A stretch of DNA of 64,000 nucleotides from Streptomyces armeniacus. Its GTDB lineage: Bacteria > Actinomycetota > Actinomycetes > Streptomycetales > Streptomycetaceae. The DNA lies in the NCBI RefSeq assembly GCF_003355155.1, contig NZ_CP031320.1, positions 2,703,881 through 2,767,880 of the forward strand, read 5' to 3'. Under the pieces are notes generated by a model that was given only the letters and a program-made list of their open reading frames with translations, was not told the origin of the DNA and made no database searches. Of this stretch, positions 42,715 through 49,973 are shown piece by piece (the stretch's first letter is position 1; the number at the start of each line of letters is the position of its first letter). A program made the translations under genes and the position numbers.

Positions 42715-43595
42715 CGGACCACGCCACGGGCCACGCCGCGGAGCTCGCGCGCTTCTCCGTCAACCAGATGACGGTCAAGCAGCTCTCCCTGCCCGAACTG
42801 ACCGACGCCTGCGCCCGGCTGGGCGTCCCCGGCGTCGGACTGTGGCGGGAACCGGTGCAGTCGTACGGTGTCGCCGAGGCGGCCCGCCTGGTGCGGGACG
42901 CCGGGCTGCGCGTCACCTCGCTGTGCCGCGGCGGCTTCCTTACCGCCACGGACCCGGCCGAGCGGCGCAAGGCGCTCGACGACAACCGCGCCGCCGTGGA
43001 CGAGGCCGCGACGCTCGGCACCGGCACCCTCGTACTGGTCTCGGGCGGACTCCCGGCGGGCAGCCGCGACCTGCGGGGCGCGCGGGAGCGCATCGCCGAC
43101 GCGCTGGCCGAACTCGGCCCGTACGCGCGGGAACACGGCGTACGGCTGGCCATCGAGCCGCTGCACCCGATGTACGCAGCCGACCGCTGCGTCGTCTCCA
43201 CCCTCGGGCAGGCGCTGGAGCTGGCCGAACGGTTCCCGGCGGAGCAGGTCGGCGTCGCGGTGGACACGTACCACCTGTGGTGGGACGACCGGGTGCCGGA
43301 ACTGGTCGCGCGGGCGGGCGCCGCCACGGGCGCGGAGGGGCCGGTTCCGGGCGGACGGATCGCCGTCTTCCAGGTCGCCGACTGGATCACGCCACTGCCG
43401 GCCGGGGTGCTGCTGGGCCGCGGGCAGCTCGGCGACGGCGCGGTGGATCTGCGCGGCTTCCGCGCCCTGGTCGACGCGGCGGGCTACGCGGGACCGGTCG
43501 AGGTGGAGCTGTTCAACGAGGCGCTGTGGGCACGGGACGGCGCGGAGGTGCTGGCCGAGACGGCGGAGCGGTACGTACGGCACGTGCTGGACTGA
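42711..43595 (+). CDS. Sugar phosphate isomerase/epimerase (TIM barrel)
   Basis: A 294-residue xylose-isomerase-like TIM barrel (VNQMTVKQLSLPELTDAC, GVGLWREPVQSYG, LAIEPLHPMYAADRCVVST, VAVDTYHLWWDDRVPEL, VEVELFNEALW). The conserved metal ligands in IEPLHP, VDTYH and VEVELF are kept. The ATG overlaps the DUF993 stop (ATGA), so the three genes are one coupled operon. It resembles hydroxypyruvate isomerase and inosose dehydratase relatives; the substrate is unknown. A strong terminator lies downstream at 43761. Confidence 0.87.
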   Translation: MTDHATGHAAELARFSVNQMTVKQLSLPELTDACARLGVPGVGLWREPVQSYGVAEAARLVRDAGLRVTSLCRGGFLTATDPAERRKALDDNRAAVDEAATLGTGTLVLVSGGLPAGSRDLRGARERIADALAELGPYAREHGVRLAIEPLHPMYAADRCVVSTLGQALELAERFPAEQVGVAVDTYHLWWDDRVPELVARAGAATGAEGPVPGGRIAVFQVADWITPLPAGVLLGRGQLGDGAVDLRGFRALVDAAGYAGPVEVELFNEALWARDGAEVLAETAERYVRHVLD

Positions 43596-43760
43596 CGCCT
43601 TCCGGCACCGCCACCACCTGGGACATACGGAAGCCCCACGACCGGTCGGAGGCGTTCCGAAAAAAGTGCTCAACGCAGTACAACCCTTCCGGAGAGTCGC
43701 GGGTCATACCTGGCATCGGGCGTTCCTGGGGGGAAACTGGGATGGGAGTCCGAGGGGGGT

Positions 43761-43796
43761 ACGAGGGGCCCGCCGCTCAGCGGCCGGGCCCCTCGT
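43761..43796 (+). terminator. Terminator after the DUF993 operon
   Basis: Perfect 12-bp arms ACGAGGGGCCCG (43761-43772) and CGGGCCCCTCGT (43785-43796) with a 12-base loop that itself contains CCGCT/AGCGG pairing. It insulates the operon from the MFS leader region that begins 45 bases later. Confidence 0.9.
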
Positions 43797-43840
43797 CGTA
43801 TGCGGACACGGTCCGCGTGGTCCGCGATGTGCGTGGCTGG

Positions 43841-43879
43841 AAAATGCCGTTGGACGGGCCCGTCACGGAGTGTTACGGT
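43841..43879 (+). promoter_or_regulatory. WhiB7/WblC-like promoter of the MFS resistance gene
   Basis: AAAA (43841-43844), five bases, TTGGAC -35 (43850-43855), an 18-base spacer, TACGGT -10 (43874-43879), then seven bases to a GTG leader codon. The layout matches the promoter before the erm leader (26720-26683) in A-run, TTG hexamer, 18-base spacer and seven-base discriminator. Confidence 0.65.
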
Positions 43880-43886
43880 CTCTGTT

Positions 43887-43916
43887 GTGAACAGCCCAGA
43901 AGCGGACCAACGCTAG
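43887..43916 (+). CDS. Nine-codon leader peptide of the MFS exporter
   Basis: GTG-AAC-AGC-CCA-GAA-GCG-GAC-CAA-CGC-TAG encodes MNSPEADQR. The GTG is exactly seven bases after the TACGGT -10 and lacks a ribosome site, so it is the probable 5' end of a leaderless mRNA. The MFS gene follows 414 bases later. Short leaders of this size are known to control chloramphenicol-exporter genes of the Cml/Cmx family by drug-induced stalling; this is the basis for the call. Confidence 0.7.
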   Translation: MNSPEADQR

Positions 43917-44140
43917 CCACCAACATTCCGGTGGCCGCCTTGATGCGCTCCCCAGCTGCGCGGTCCTGCACGGATCGGGTACTGATCCCGCACTGACCGC
44001 GTGCTCCACAAGGGTGTTGCCACCAGACCGCCATCCGGCGGGCTGCCTTTCCCGCGCGCCTGTCTCTCGACGCCGACGGTTTCCATGAGACATCCGGACG
44101 TCCCGGTTCCCGCGCGCGCGTTCTGACACGCGAGCACCGT

Positions 44141-44160
44141 CACGCGCCCTGCCGCGCGTG
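44141..44160 (+). promoter_or_regulatory. Hairpin in the MFS leader region
   Basis: Perfect 7-bp arms CACGCGC (44141-44147) and GCGCGTG (44154-44160), loop CCTGCC. One of several stems between leader peptide and MFS gene that might take part in attenuation. Confidence 0.5.
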
Positions 44161-44266
44161 CGTCTTCCGCATCGCCGCGTCGCCTCCCGTTACGGCGTCG
44201 TGCGCCGAGCCCGTGCTCGCGGGCGGCCCGCACTCCCCCCAGCCCTTCAGCTCATCCGGCCGTCAT

Positions 44267-44309
44267 GGCCCGGTCCGGGCGACCGCCTGCGGTCTTCCGG
44301 GAGCGGGCC
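44267..44309 (+). promoter_or_regulatory. Long hairpin next to the MFS ribosome site
   Basis: Outer arms GGCCCG (44267-44272) and CGGGCC (44304-44309), inner CCGG/CCGG pairs, and an apical GACCG-CCTG-CGGTC stem form a long imperfect hairpin ending about ten bases before AGGAG of the MFS gene. It may mask the site or terminate transcription unless the leader peptide stalls a ribosome. Confidence 0.55.
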
Positions 44310-44330
44310 GCCACCCCAGGAGTCCCTTTC

Positions 44331-45578
44331 ATGCCATTCGCCGTCTACGTGCTCGGGCTGGCGGTATTCGCCCAGGGCACCTCGGAGTTCATGCTGTCCG
44401 GTCTGGTGACCGGCATCGCGGACGACCTCCATGTGTCCCTGTCCGCCGCCGGCTTGCTGACCTCCGCGTTCGCCATCGGAATGGTGGTCGGCGCCCCGCT
44501 CATGTCCCTGCTCAGCCGTCGCTGGCCGCGCCGCCGCGCGCTGGTGGCGTTCCTGTCCGTCTTCGTCGCCGTGCACGTCGTCGGCGCGCTCACCACCAGC
44601 TATCCGCTGCTGCTGGCGACCCGGGTCGTCGGGGCGCTGGCGAACGCCGGGTTCTGGGCCGTCGCGCTGGCGACCGCCGTCGGCATGGTCGAGCCCGGTT
44701 TGCGGGCGCGCGCCGCGTCCGTGGTGGTCGGCGGTGTGACCCTCGCGTGCATCGCGGGCGTGCCCGGCGGCGCGCTGCTGGGGGAGCAGTGGGGGTGGCG
44801 GTCGGCGTTCTGGGCGGTGGCCCTCGTGTCGCTGCCCGCCGTCCTCGCGATCGTGCGGACGATCCCGGAACAGCGCCCGGACGCGGGCGCGGACGAGGTG
44901 AGCGCACGGCGTGAACTCCGCGTCCTGCGCGACCGCCGGCTTCTGTCGACGCTGCTGGTGTGCGCGCTCGTGCAGGGCGCGACGTTCTGCACCTTCACCT
45001 ATCTCGCGCCGCTCGTCACCGAGGTGACCGGGTTCGGCGAGGGATGGGTGCCGGGTGTGCTGGCGCTGTTCGGGGTGGGCTCGTTCGTCGGCGTCACTCT
45101 CGGGGGCCGGGTCATCGACGCCCGCCCGATGGTGTTCCTGACGGCGGGGATGGTCTCGCTGGCCGCCGGCTGGACGGCGTTCGCGGTGACCGCCGGACAC
45201 CCGGTGGCGGCCCTGGTGTTCGTGTTCGTGCAGGGGATGCTCGCGTTCGGCACCGGCATCGCGCTGATCTCCCGCGTGCTGGAGCAGGCCGCCGAGGCGC
45301 CGACGCTGGCGGGCGGCTTCGCCACGGCCGCGTTCAACGTGGGCGCCACGGTGGGGCCTTGGGCCGGCGGGCTGGCGCTGAGCGCCGGGCTCGGCTTCCG
45401 TTCGCCGGTGTGGGTGAGCGCGCTGCTGATGGGCCTGGCGCTGCCCGCCGTCCTGATACCGGCCGCCGCTGCCGCTTCCGCCGCGCTGAGGGGGCGGCGC
45501 GCGGCGGCGGCCGGCGGAACGGACCGGGAAGACCCGCGGGGCGGGCCGGACCGCCGGGACCACGCCTCCGCGCCCTAG
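44331..45578 (+). CDS. cmlR: MFS drug exporter, Cml/Cmx chloramphenicol-resistance type
   Basis: A 415-residue MFS transporter with about 12 hydrophobic segments. It opens MPFAVYVLGLAVFAQGTSEFMLSGLV and carries MVVGAPLMSLLSRRWPRRRAL, the A-motif-like loop; both match the Cml/Cmx chloramphenicol exporter group I know from Streptomyces and Corynebacterium. Motif-C-like glycine/proline segments (GGVTLACIAGVPGGALLGEQWGWRSAFW) support antiporter function. AGGAG precedes ATG 44331; a longer frame from 44265 runs through the hairpin and is rejected. Substrate is inferred from family likeness; related members export other phenicols or sugars. The leader region upstream suggests ribosome-sensed induction. 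Confidence 0.88.
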   Translation: MPFAVYVLGLAVFAQGTSEFMLSGLVTGIADDLHVSLSAAGLLTSAFAIGMVVGAPLMSLLSRRWPRRRALVAFLSVFVAVHVVGALTTSYPLLLATRVVGALANAGFWAVALATAVGMVEPGLRARAASVVVGGVTLACIAGVPGGALLGEQWGWRSAFWAVALVSLPAVLAIVRTIPEQRPDAGADEVSARRELRVLRDRRLLSTLLVCALVQGATFCTFTYLAPLVTEVTGFGEGWVPGVLALFGVGSFVGVTLGGRVIDARPMVFLTAGMVSLAAGWTAFAVTAGHPVAALVFVFVQGMLAFGTGIALISRVLEQAAEAPTLAGGFATAAFNVGATVGPWAGGLALSAGLGFRSPVWVSALLMGLALPAVLIPAAAAASAALRGRRAAAAGGTDREDPRGGPDRRDHASAP

Positions 45579-45588
45579 GAGCCGCCGG

Positions 45589-45630
45589 GCGGGCCCGGAC
45601 GCGCGCTGGGGGACGCGCCACCGGGCCCGC
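45589..45630. terminator. Bidirectional terminator between MFS and GH16 genes
   Basis: Perfect 10-bp arms GCGGGCCCGG (45589-45598) and CCGGGCCCGC (45621-45630) around a loop with inner GCGC pairing, between convergent genes. Confidence 0.8.
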
Positions 45631-45650
45631 ACCAGCGGCGGGTCAGCGGG

Positions 45651-46649
45651 TCAGCGCTTGCCGGAGGCCGCGCCGCCGTGCGGCTTCGCGTCCGAGGCGC
45701 CCGCCGCGGGCACGTTGTCCTCGAAGGCGGTGCCCGCCTCGCGGTACGCGTCGACCTTGGATGTGACCTCCTCGGGGCTCAGCACCTCGTCCTTGACGTG
45801 CAGGACGTAGTCCACCTGCTGGTCGTACGAGCGCTCCTCGGTGGCCGGCTGGCCCTCCAGGTCGATCAGCCACTGGTTGAAGTACAGCCCCATGGGCCGC
45901 TCCGGCAGGTACTTGGCGTCGTGCTTCGCGAACTCCTGTCCGTCGATGTAGTAGGTGATGTTGCTGTCGTCGATCGTGAACACCAGGTCGTGCCAGCCCG
46001 CGAAGCTGGAACGGGAGCTGTTCTGCTGGGTGACGGTCTCCCACGGATCGGGGTTGTACGTCTCGTAGGAGGTGGTGAAGAGGACGCTGTCGGTCTCGCC
46101 CCAGCCGCCGTTGGGCAGGTACTCGAAGTCGTACTCGGAGTAGTCGTCGGCCATCGGCGCGGTCAGGTCGTTGAGCGAGAAGAACGTCTGCACCAGGCGG
46201 TCGCCGTCGGGGCCCGACTTCGGCTCGTCCGAGAACTTCACGCGGGCCGCGTACGTCCCGTTCTTGAACTTCATGGAGTCGGAGAGGAGTTCGGAGTGCT
46301 CGGTGGACTCCGGGGTGCCTGCGGTGGAGGTCTCCAGATTCATGATGGAGTTCCCGCCGTCGTCGGCGAACGTGATGTTCTCGGGTGCCCAGGTGGCGCC
46401 CGGCACGCCCGGCGCACCCGTGGTGGCACGCGCGGACCAGCCGTGCTCGGCCAGCTTCGGGTCGTCGTGCGAGGTGTAGTTGAAGTCGTCGAACAGCGCC
46501 TCGCCGGCGGCCGGCTTGGGCGCCGGGTCGGAATCCGCCGGGGCGGCTCCGGCGTTCGCGGCCAGACCGGCGGCCGCCAGCGCGGTGACGGCGGCGACGG
46601 CCGCGATCGTCTTCGGCCTGCGGTTGCGTGCGCGGTGCTCGCGGGACAT
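45651..46649 (-). CDS. Secreted GH16-like (concanavalin-fold) protein
   Basis: A 332-residue secreted protein: signal peptide (RRPKTIAAVAAVTALAAAGLA, AGAAPADS cleavage zone), then a jelly-roll domain of GH16 appearance. The catalytic motif reads EYDFEYL, an E-x-D-x-E pattern as in GH16 hydrolases, with WHDLVFTIDDSNITYYIDGQ and MGLYFNQWLIDLEG typical of the fold. It should cut or bind a beta-linked polysaccharide; which one is not evident. It is divergent from a GntR/UTRA regulator and shares its operator region, so it is probably its target. A Gly/Ala/Ser/Lys tail ends the protein. Convergent with the MFS gene. Confidence 0.8.
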   Translation of the reverse strand: MSREHRARNRRPKTIAAVAAVTALAAAGLAANAGAAPADSDPAPKPAAGEALFDDFNYTSHDDPKLAEHGWSARATTGAPGVPGATWAPENITFADDGGNSIMNLETSTAGTPESTEHSELLSDSMKFKNGTYAARVKFSDEPKSGPDGDRLVQTFFSLNDLTAPMADDYSEYDFEYLPNGGWGETDSVLFTTSYETYNPDPWETVTQQNSSRSSFAGWHDLVFTIDDSNITYYIDGQEFAKHDAKYLPERPMGLYFNQWLIDLEGQPATEERSYDQQVDYVLHVKDEVLSPEEVTSKVDAYREAGTAFEDNVPAAGASDAKPHGGAASGKR

Positions 46650-46687
46650 GTGCCTCTCCTTCGTGTGGGGTTCGGTCGAGGCTCACT

Positions 46688-46702
46688 TTGACCAGTGGTC
46701 AA
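46688..46702. promoter_or_regulatory. GntR-type operator near the GH16 gene
   Basis: TTGACCAGTGGTCAA is a perfect 15-bp palindrome 39 bases upstream of the GH16 gene. A second half-site (AGTTGACC) follows at 46708-46715. The core TGGTCAA recurs upstream of the GntR gene. Confidence 0.75.
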
Positions 46703-46874
46703 CTGGATAGTTGACCTGTTGGGTGGTGGAAGGAAACTGGCATAGACCAATGGGGGCGTCAAGTCCCCCTGCGGAACGGGTTCCCGACCCCATTCCGGCA
46801 TCGGGACCGCCGGATGTACGGGCGTGCCCGGCCGCCGTACGCGGTCAACGGGCCGTCCGCCAGTGAGCGGTGCG

Positions 46875-46927
46875 CCAACTGACCAGTTGGCCGAATATGG
46901 CGTCGCACATGGCAGACTGGTCAACTG
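46875..46927. promoter_or_regulatory. GntR-type operators upstream of the GntR gene
   Basis: CCAACTGACCAGTTGG (46875-46890) is nearly palindromic, and GACTGGTCAACTG (46915-46927) repeats the same AACTGGTCA elements. With the site at 46688 they form a cluster of related sites covering both divergent promoters. They resemble DasR dre sites in the ACTGGTC half but lack the TAGACC half. Confidence 0.65.
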
Positions 46928-46958
46928 CCCGTAGGCGAGGAAGGCTGGTACCTGGCAC

Positions 46959-47801
46959 ATGGACACCGAAGCACCGGGCGCGGTCCTCAAGCGGGAGCGG
47001 GCCCGCGGCGTCATCCTGGAGCTCGTCGAGTCGCGCAGCCCCGGCGACCCCATCCCCTCGGAGCGCGCCCTCTGTGCCGAACTGGGCATCTCACGGCCGA
47101 CCTTGCGTGCCGCCGTGGACGAACTCGTGGCCGCGGGGCTCCTCGTGCGGGAGCACGGCCGCGGCATGTTCGTGGCCCCCGCCAAGATCACCCAGGAGAT
47201 GGTGTCGGAGCAGCACACCATGAGGCTGCCGCCGGCAGCCGGCACCTGGTCCAGCCGGCTGCTGGAGTTCACGACCGTCCCGGCGGGCGCCAGGGTGGGC
47301 CGCAAGCTGCGGATGTCGCCCGCCGCGGAGATCGTCTACGCGGCCCGGCTGCGGCTCGTCGACGGCGCCCCGATGGCCATCGAGCATCTGCACTTCCCGG
47401 CCGTCCTGGTGCCCGGTCTGGCCGCGGGGGACCTGGAGAGCGGGCATCTGTACGAGCATCTGCGCGAGCGGCACGGCGTACGTGTGCACGAGGCGGTCCA
47501 GGCCATCGAGCCGACCGTCGTCACCAAGGCGGAGGCCGACCTGCTCGACGTGCCCGAGCTGTCGCCCGCGCTGCTCTTCGAGCGGCTGACCACCGACACC
47601 CGGGAGCGGCCGGTGGAGTACGTCCACTCGCTCTACCGCGGCGACCGCTACCGGCTGGTCTCCCGGCTCACGCTCGGCCCGGCCGCTGCCATCGCCGCGC
47701 CGTCGGAGCGGGACGGCCACCATCCGGGCATCCCGCCGGGCGAGTTCGCGCACCGGGACGCGTTCACCTCGTCCACGGTGGGCGACGTCCAGGCGGACTG
47801 A
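46959..47801 (+). CDS. GntR-family regulator, HutC/UTRA subfamily
   Basis: A 280-residue regulator. The winged helix occupies residues 1-75 (LVESRSPGDPIPSERALCAELGISRPTLRAAVDELVAAGLLV, then HGRGMFVAP). A UTRA ligand-binding domain follows (about 95-235, for example IVYAARLRLVDGAPMAIEHLHFP and VHEAVQAIEPTVVTKAEADLL). This is the DasR/YvoA subfamily, whose ligands are often phosphorylated sugars. It is divergent from the GH16 gene and probably represses it and itself through the TGGTCAA sites. The last codons are part of an exact 16-bp tandem duplication that creates the stop codon. A GAGGAAGG element lies 14 bases upstream of the ATG, longer than usual, so the start is a little uncertain. Confidence 0.9.
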   Translation: MDTEAPGAVLKRERARGVILELVESRSPGDPIPSERALCAELGISRPTLRAAVDELVAAGLLVREHGRGMFVAPAKITQEMVSEQHTMRLPPAAGTWSSRLLEFTTVPAGARVGRKLRMSPAAEIVYAARLRLVDGAPMAIEHLHFPAVLVPGLAAGDLESGHLYEHLRERHGVRVHEAVQAIEPTVVTKAEADLLDVPELSPALLFERLTTDTRERPVEYVHSLYRGDRYRLVSRLTLGPAAAIAAPSERDGHHPGIPPGEFAHRDAFTSSTVGDVQAD

Positions 47802-47815
47802 CGTCCAGGCGGACT
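47784..47815 (+). repeat. Exact 16-bp tandem duplication at the GntR stop codon
   Basis: GACGTCCAGGCGGACT at 47784-47799 is repeated exactly at 47800-47815, the TGA stop (47799-47801) forming at the junction. Three more degenerate units (GACGCCCAAGCCGACC-like) continue to about 47862. Confidence 0.9.
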
Positions 47816-47864
47816 CACGCCCCAGCCGACTGACGCCCAAGCCGACCGGCGCCCAGGCCGACGG

Positions 47865-47891
47865 AGCCCCGCCGCGTTCGGCGGCGGGGCT
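47865..47891. terminator. Bidirectional terminator between gntR and the ribose-type operon
   Basis: Perfect 11-bp arms AGCCCCGCCGC (47865-47875) and GCGGCGGGGCT (47881-47891) with a 5-base loop, between convergent genes. Confidence 0.85.
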
Positions 47892-47925
47892 GCGGGGGAC
47901 GGTTCGGCTCAGAACCTCGCGGCGC

Positions 47926-48870
47926 TCACTTCAGGAAGTCCGCCACGTTGTCCTTGCCGACGACCTTCACCGGCACCTTGATGTCCTTGTCGACGTTCGT
48001 GCCGTCCGCCGCCCGCACCGCGTTCCGTACGGCCATCTTGCCGAGCTCGTCCGGCTGCTGGGCGATGGTCGTCGCCATGGTGCCCTTCCTGACCGCCTTG
48101 AGGCCGTCCGGGGTCCCGTCGAAGCCGACGACCTGGACGGAGTCGCCCGCCCTGCTGCCCAGGGCCTTGACCGCGCCGAGCGCCATCTCGTCGTTCTCGG
48201 CGAAGACGCCGGAGATGCCCGGGTTGGACTGCAGCAGGTTGGTCATCACGTCCAGACCCTTGGTCCGGTCGAACTCGGCGGGCTGCTTCGCGACCACCTT
48301 GATGTCCGGGTACTTCTTGATGCCCTTCTCGAAGCCCTGGAACCGCTCGTTCGACGCGGAGGTGCCCGAGATGCCGCGGAGGACCACGATCTGGCCCTCC
48401 TTGCCGATCTGTTCGGCCAGCGCCTTGGCGGCCAGTTCGCCGCCCTGCACGTTGTTCGAGGCGACGGTGGTGGTGACGTCGGCGCCTTCCACCGCGCGGT
48501 CGGCGGCGACGACGGGGATGTCGGCGTTCCCGGCCGCCTTGACCGACGGGGCGGCGGCCTTGGAGTCCACCGGGTTGATGATGATGACGTTCTTGTTCTG
48601 GCTGGTGAAGTTCTGCAGCTGGTTCGTCTGGGTGGAGGCGTCGTTCTGTGCGTCGGTGACCGAGAGGTCCACCTTCTGAGCCTTGGCCTCCGCCTCGGCG
48701 CCCTTCTTCATCTCCACGAAGAACGGATTGTTCAGGGTGGATATGGACATTCCGATCTCGGCCTTGCCCCCGCCACCGCCGCCGCCGTCAGAGTCCGAGC
48801 CACAGGCCGTGGCGGTGACGGCGAGCGCCGCCATGGCGGTGGCGAGGTAAGTTCTCCGCTTCATACGCAT
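47926..48870 (-). CDS. rbsB: Ribose-type ABC transporter substrate-binding lipoprotein
   Basis: A 314-residue periplasmic-binding-type lipoprotein. Signal: MRMKRRTYLATAMAALAVTATAC, the cysteine being lipidated, then a Gly run. The binding domain shows IGMSISTLNNPFFVEMKKGAEAEAK, IIINPVDSKAAAPSVKAAGNADIPVVAADRAV and VFAENDEMALGAVKALGSR, matching RbsB and related ribose/allose/galactose binders. It should feed the permease and ATPase genes that precede it on the same strand (57-base gap). Ribose is the usual substrate but other aldoses are possible. Confidence 0.9.
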   Translation of the reverse strand: MRMKRRTYLATAMAALAVTATACGSDSDGGGGGGGKAEIGMSISTLNNPFFVEMKKGAEAEAKAQKVDLSVTDAQNDASTQTNQLQNFTSQNKNVIIINPVDSKAAAPSVKAAGNADIPVVAADRAVEGADVTTTVASNNVQGGELAAKALAEQIGKEGQIVVLRGISGTSASNERFQGFEKGIKKYPDIKVVAKQPAEFDRTKGLDVMTNLLQSNPGISGVFAENDEMALGAVKALGSRAGDSVQVVGFDGTPDGLKAVRKGTMATTIAQQPDELGKMAVRNAVRAADGTNVDKDIKVPVKVVGKDNVADFLK

Positions 48871-48927
48871 TGCTGCATTCCTTGCAGTCGACGGTAGTTG
48901 AGAGATTCATGCACAAAGACTGGAAGA

Positions 48928-49953
48928 TCACCTACGGCGACGGAGTGTATCGAGGAGTGCCGCCAGAGCGATAACCGACCCGATGACAACCTGCTGCCAG
49001 AATGCGGACACATCGAGCAGATTCAGGCCATTCCGCAGCACGGCGAGGATGAGCGCGCCGATCAGCGTGCCGGACGCCTTGCCCACGCCGCCGGACAGGC
49101 TGGCGCCGCCGATGACGCACGCGGCGATCGCGTCGAGCTCGTAGCCCATCGCGGCCGTCGGCTGCGCGGACACCAGCCGAGACGCCAGGATGATGCCCGC
49201 GACCGCCGCGAAGCAGCCGGAGAGCGCGTACGTGATGACCTTCTGGCGCTGTACGCGGATGCCGGACAGCCGCGCGGCCTCCTCGTTGCCGCCGATCGCG
49301 TACATGGAGCGCCCGGCGTACGTGCGGTTCAGCACCACCGCCGCGATGCCGCTCATGGCCACCATGACGATCACCGGCACCGGCAGCATGTCGCCGATGT
49401 CCTCGCCGAGCGAGCCCAGCGAGTCCGGGAACATGATCGGCTGGCCCTGCGAGATGACCTGGCCGAGGCCGCGGGCGATGGAGAGCATCGCGAGCGTCGC
49501 GATGAACGACGGCAGTCTCCCGTACGACACCAGCGCGCCGTTGACCAGTCCGCACGCCGTGCCGGTGGCCAGCGCGAACACCACGGCCAGCCATACGGGC
49601 ATGCCCTGGTCGGTCGCCGACCACGCCAGCACCATGGCCGAAAGCGCGGCCACCGAGCCGACCGACAGGTCGATTCCGGCGGAGACGATGACGAACGTGA
49701 CGCCGAACGCGAGGATCGCGGTGACGGCGGCCTGTACGCCGACGTTGAGCAGGTTGCGGGTGGTCAGGAAGTCCGGCGACATCATCGACAGCACCACGAT
49801 GAGCACCGCCAGCGCGCCGAGGGCTCCGCTGTCCTGCAGCAGCCGCCGGACCACGGGAGGCAGTCTGTCGGCGGTCATGCGGTGTCCGCCGTTCCGGCCC
49901 CCCTTGTCGTTGCGGCCCGGACCGGTGCCCGCGCTCTGCAGATCAGTGGCCAC
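48928..49953 (-). CDS. rbsC: Ribose-type ABC transporter permease
   Basis: A 341-residue RbsC-family permease with about eight to ten hydrophobic segments (ALGALAVLIVVLSMMSP, TAILAFGVTFVIVSAGIDLSVGS). The VSAGIDLSVGSVAALSAM and GNEEAARLSGIRV segments are family signatures. GTG 49953 has GGGAGG at good spacing and is preferred over later ATGs. It lies 20 bases downstream of rbsA in the same operon. The N-terminus (about 25 residues) is low-complexity and cytoplasmic. Confidence 0.9.
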   Translation of the reverse strand: MATDLQSAGTGPGRNDKGGRNGGHRMTADRLPPVVRRLLQDSGALGALAVLIVVLSMMSPDFLTTRNLLNVGVQAAVTAILAFGVTFVIVSAGIDLSVGSVAALSAMVLAWSATDQGMPVWLAVVFALATGTACGLVNGALVSYGRLPSFIATLAMLSIARGLGQVISQGQPIMFPDSLGSLGEDIGDMLPVPVIVMVAMSGIAAVVLNRTYAGRSMYAIGGNEEAARLSGIRVQRQKVITYALSGCFAAVAGIILASRLVSAQPTAAMGYELDAIAACVIGGASLSGGVGKASGTLIGALILAVLRNGLNLLDVSAFWQQVVIGSVIALAALLDTLRRRR

Positions 49954-49973
49954 TGAGGCCCTCCCTCTCTCGT

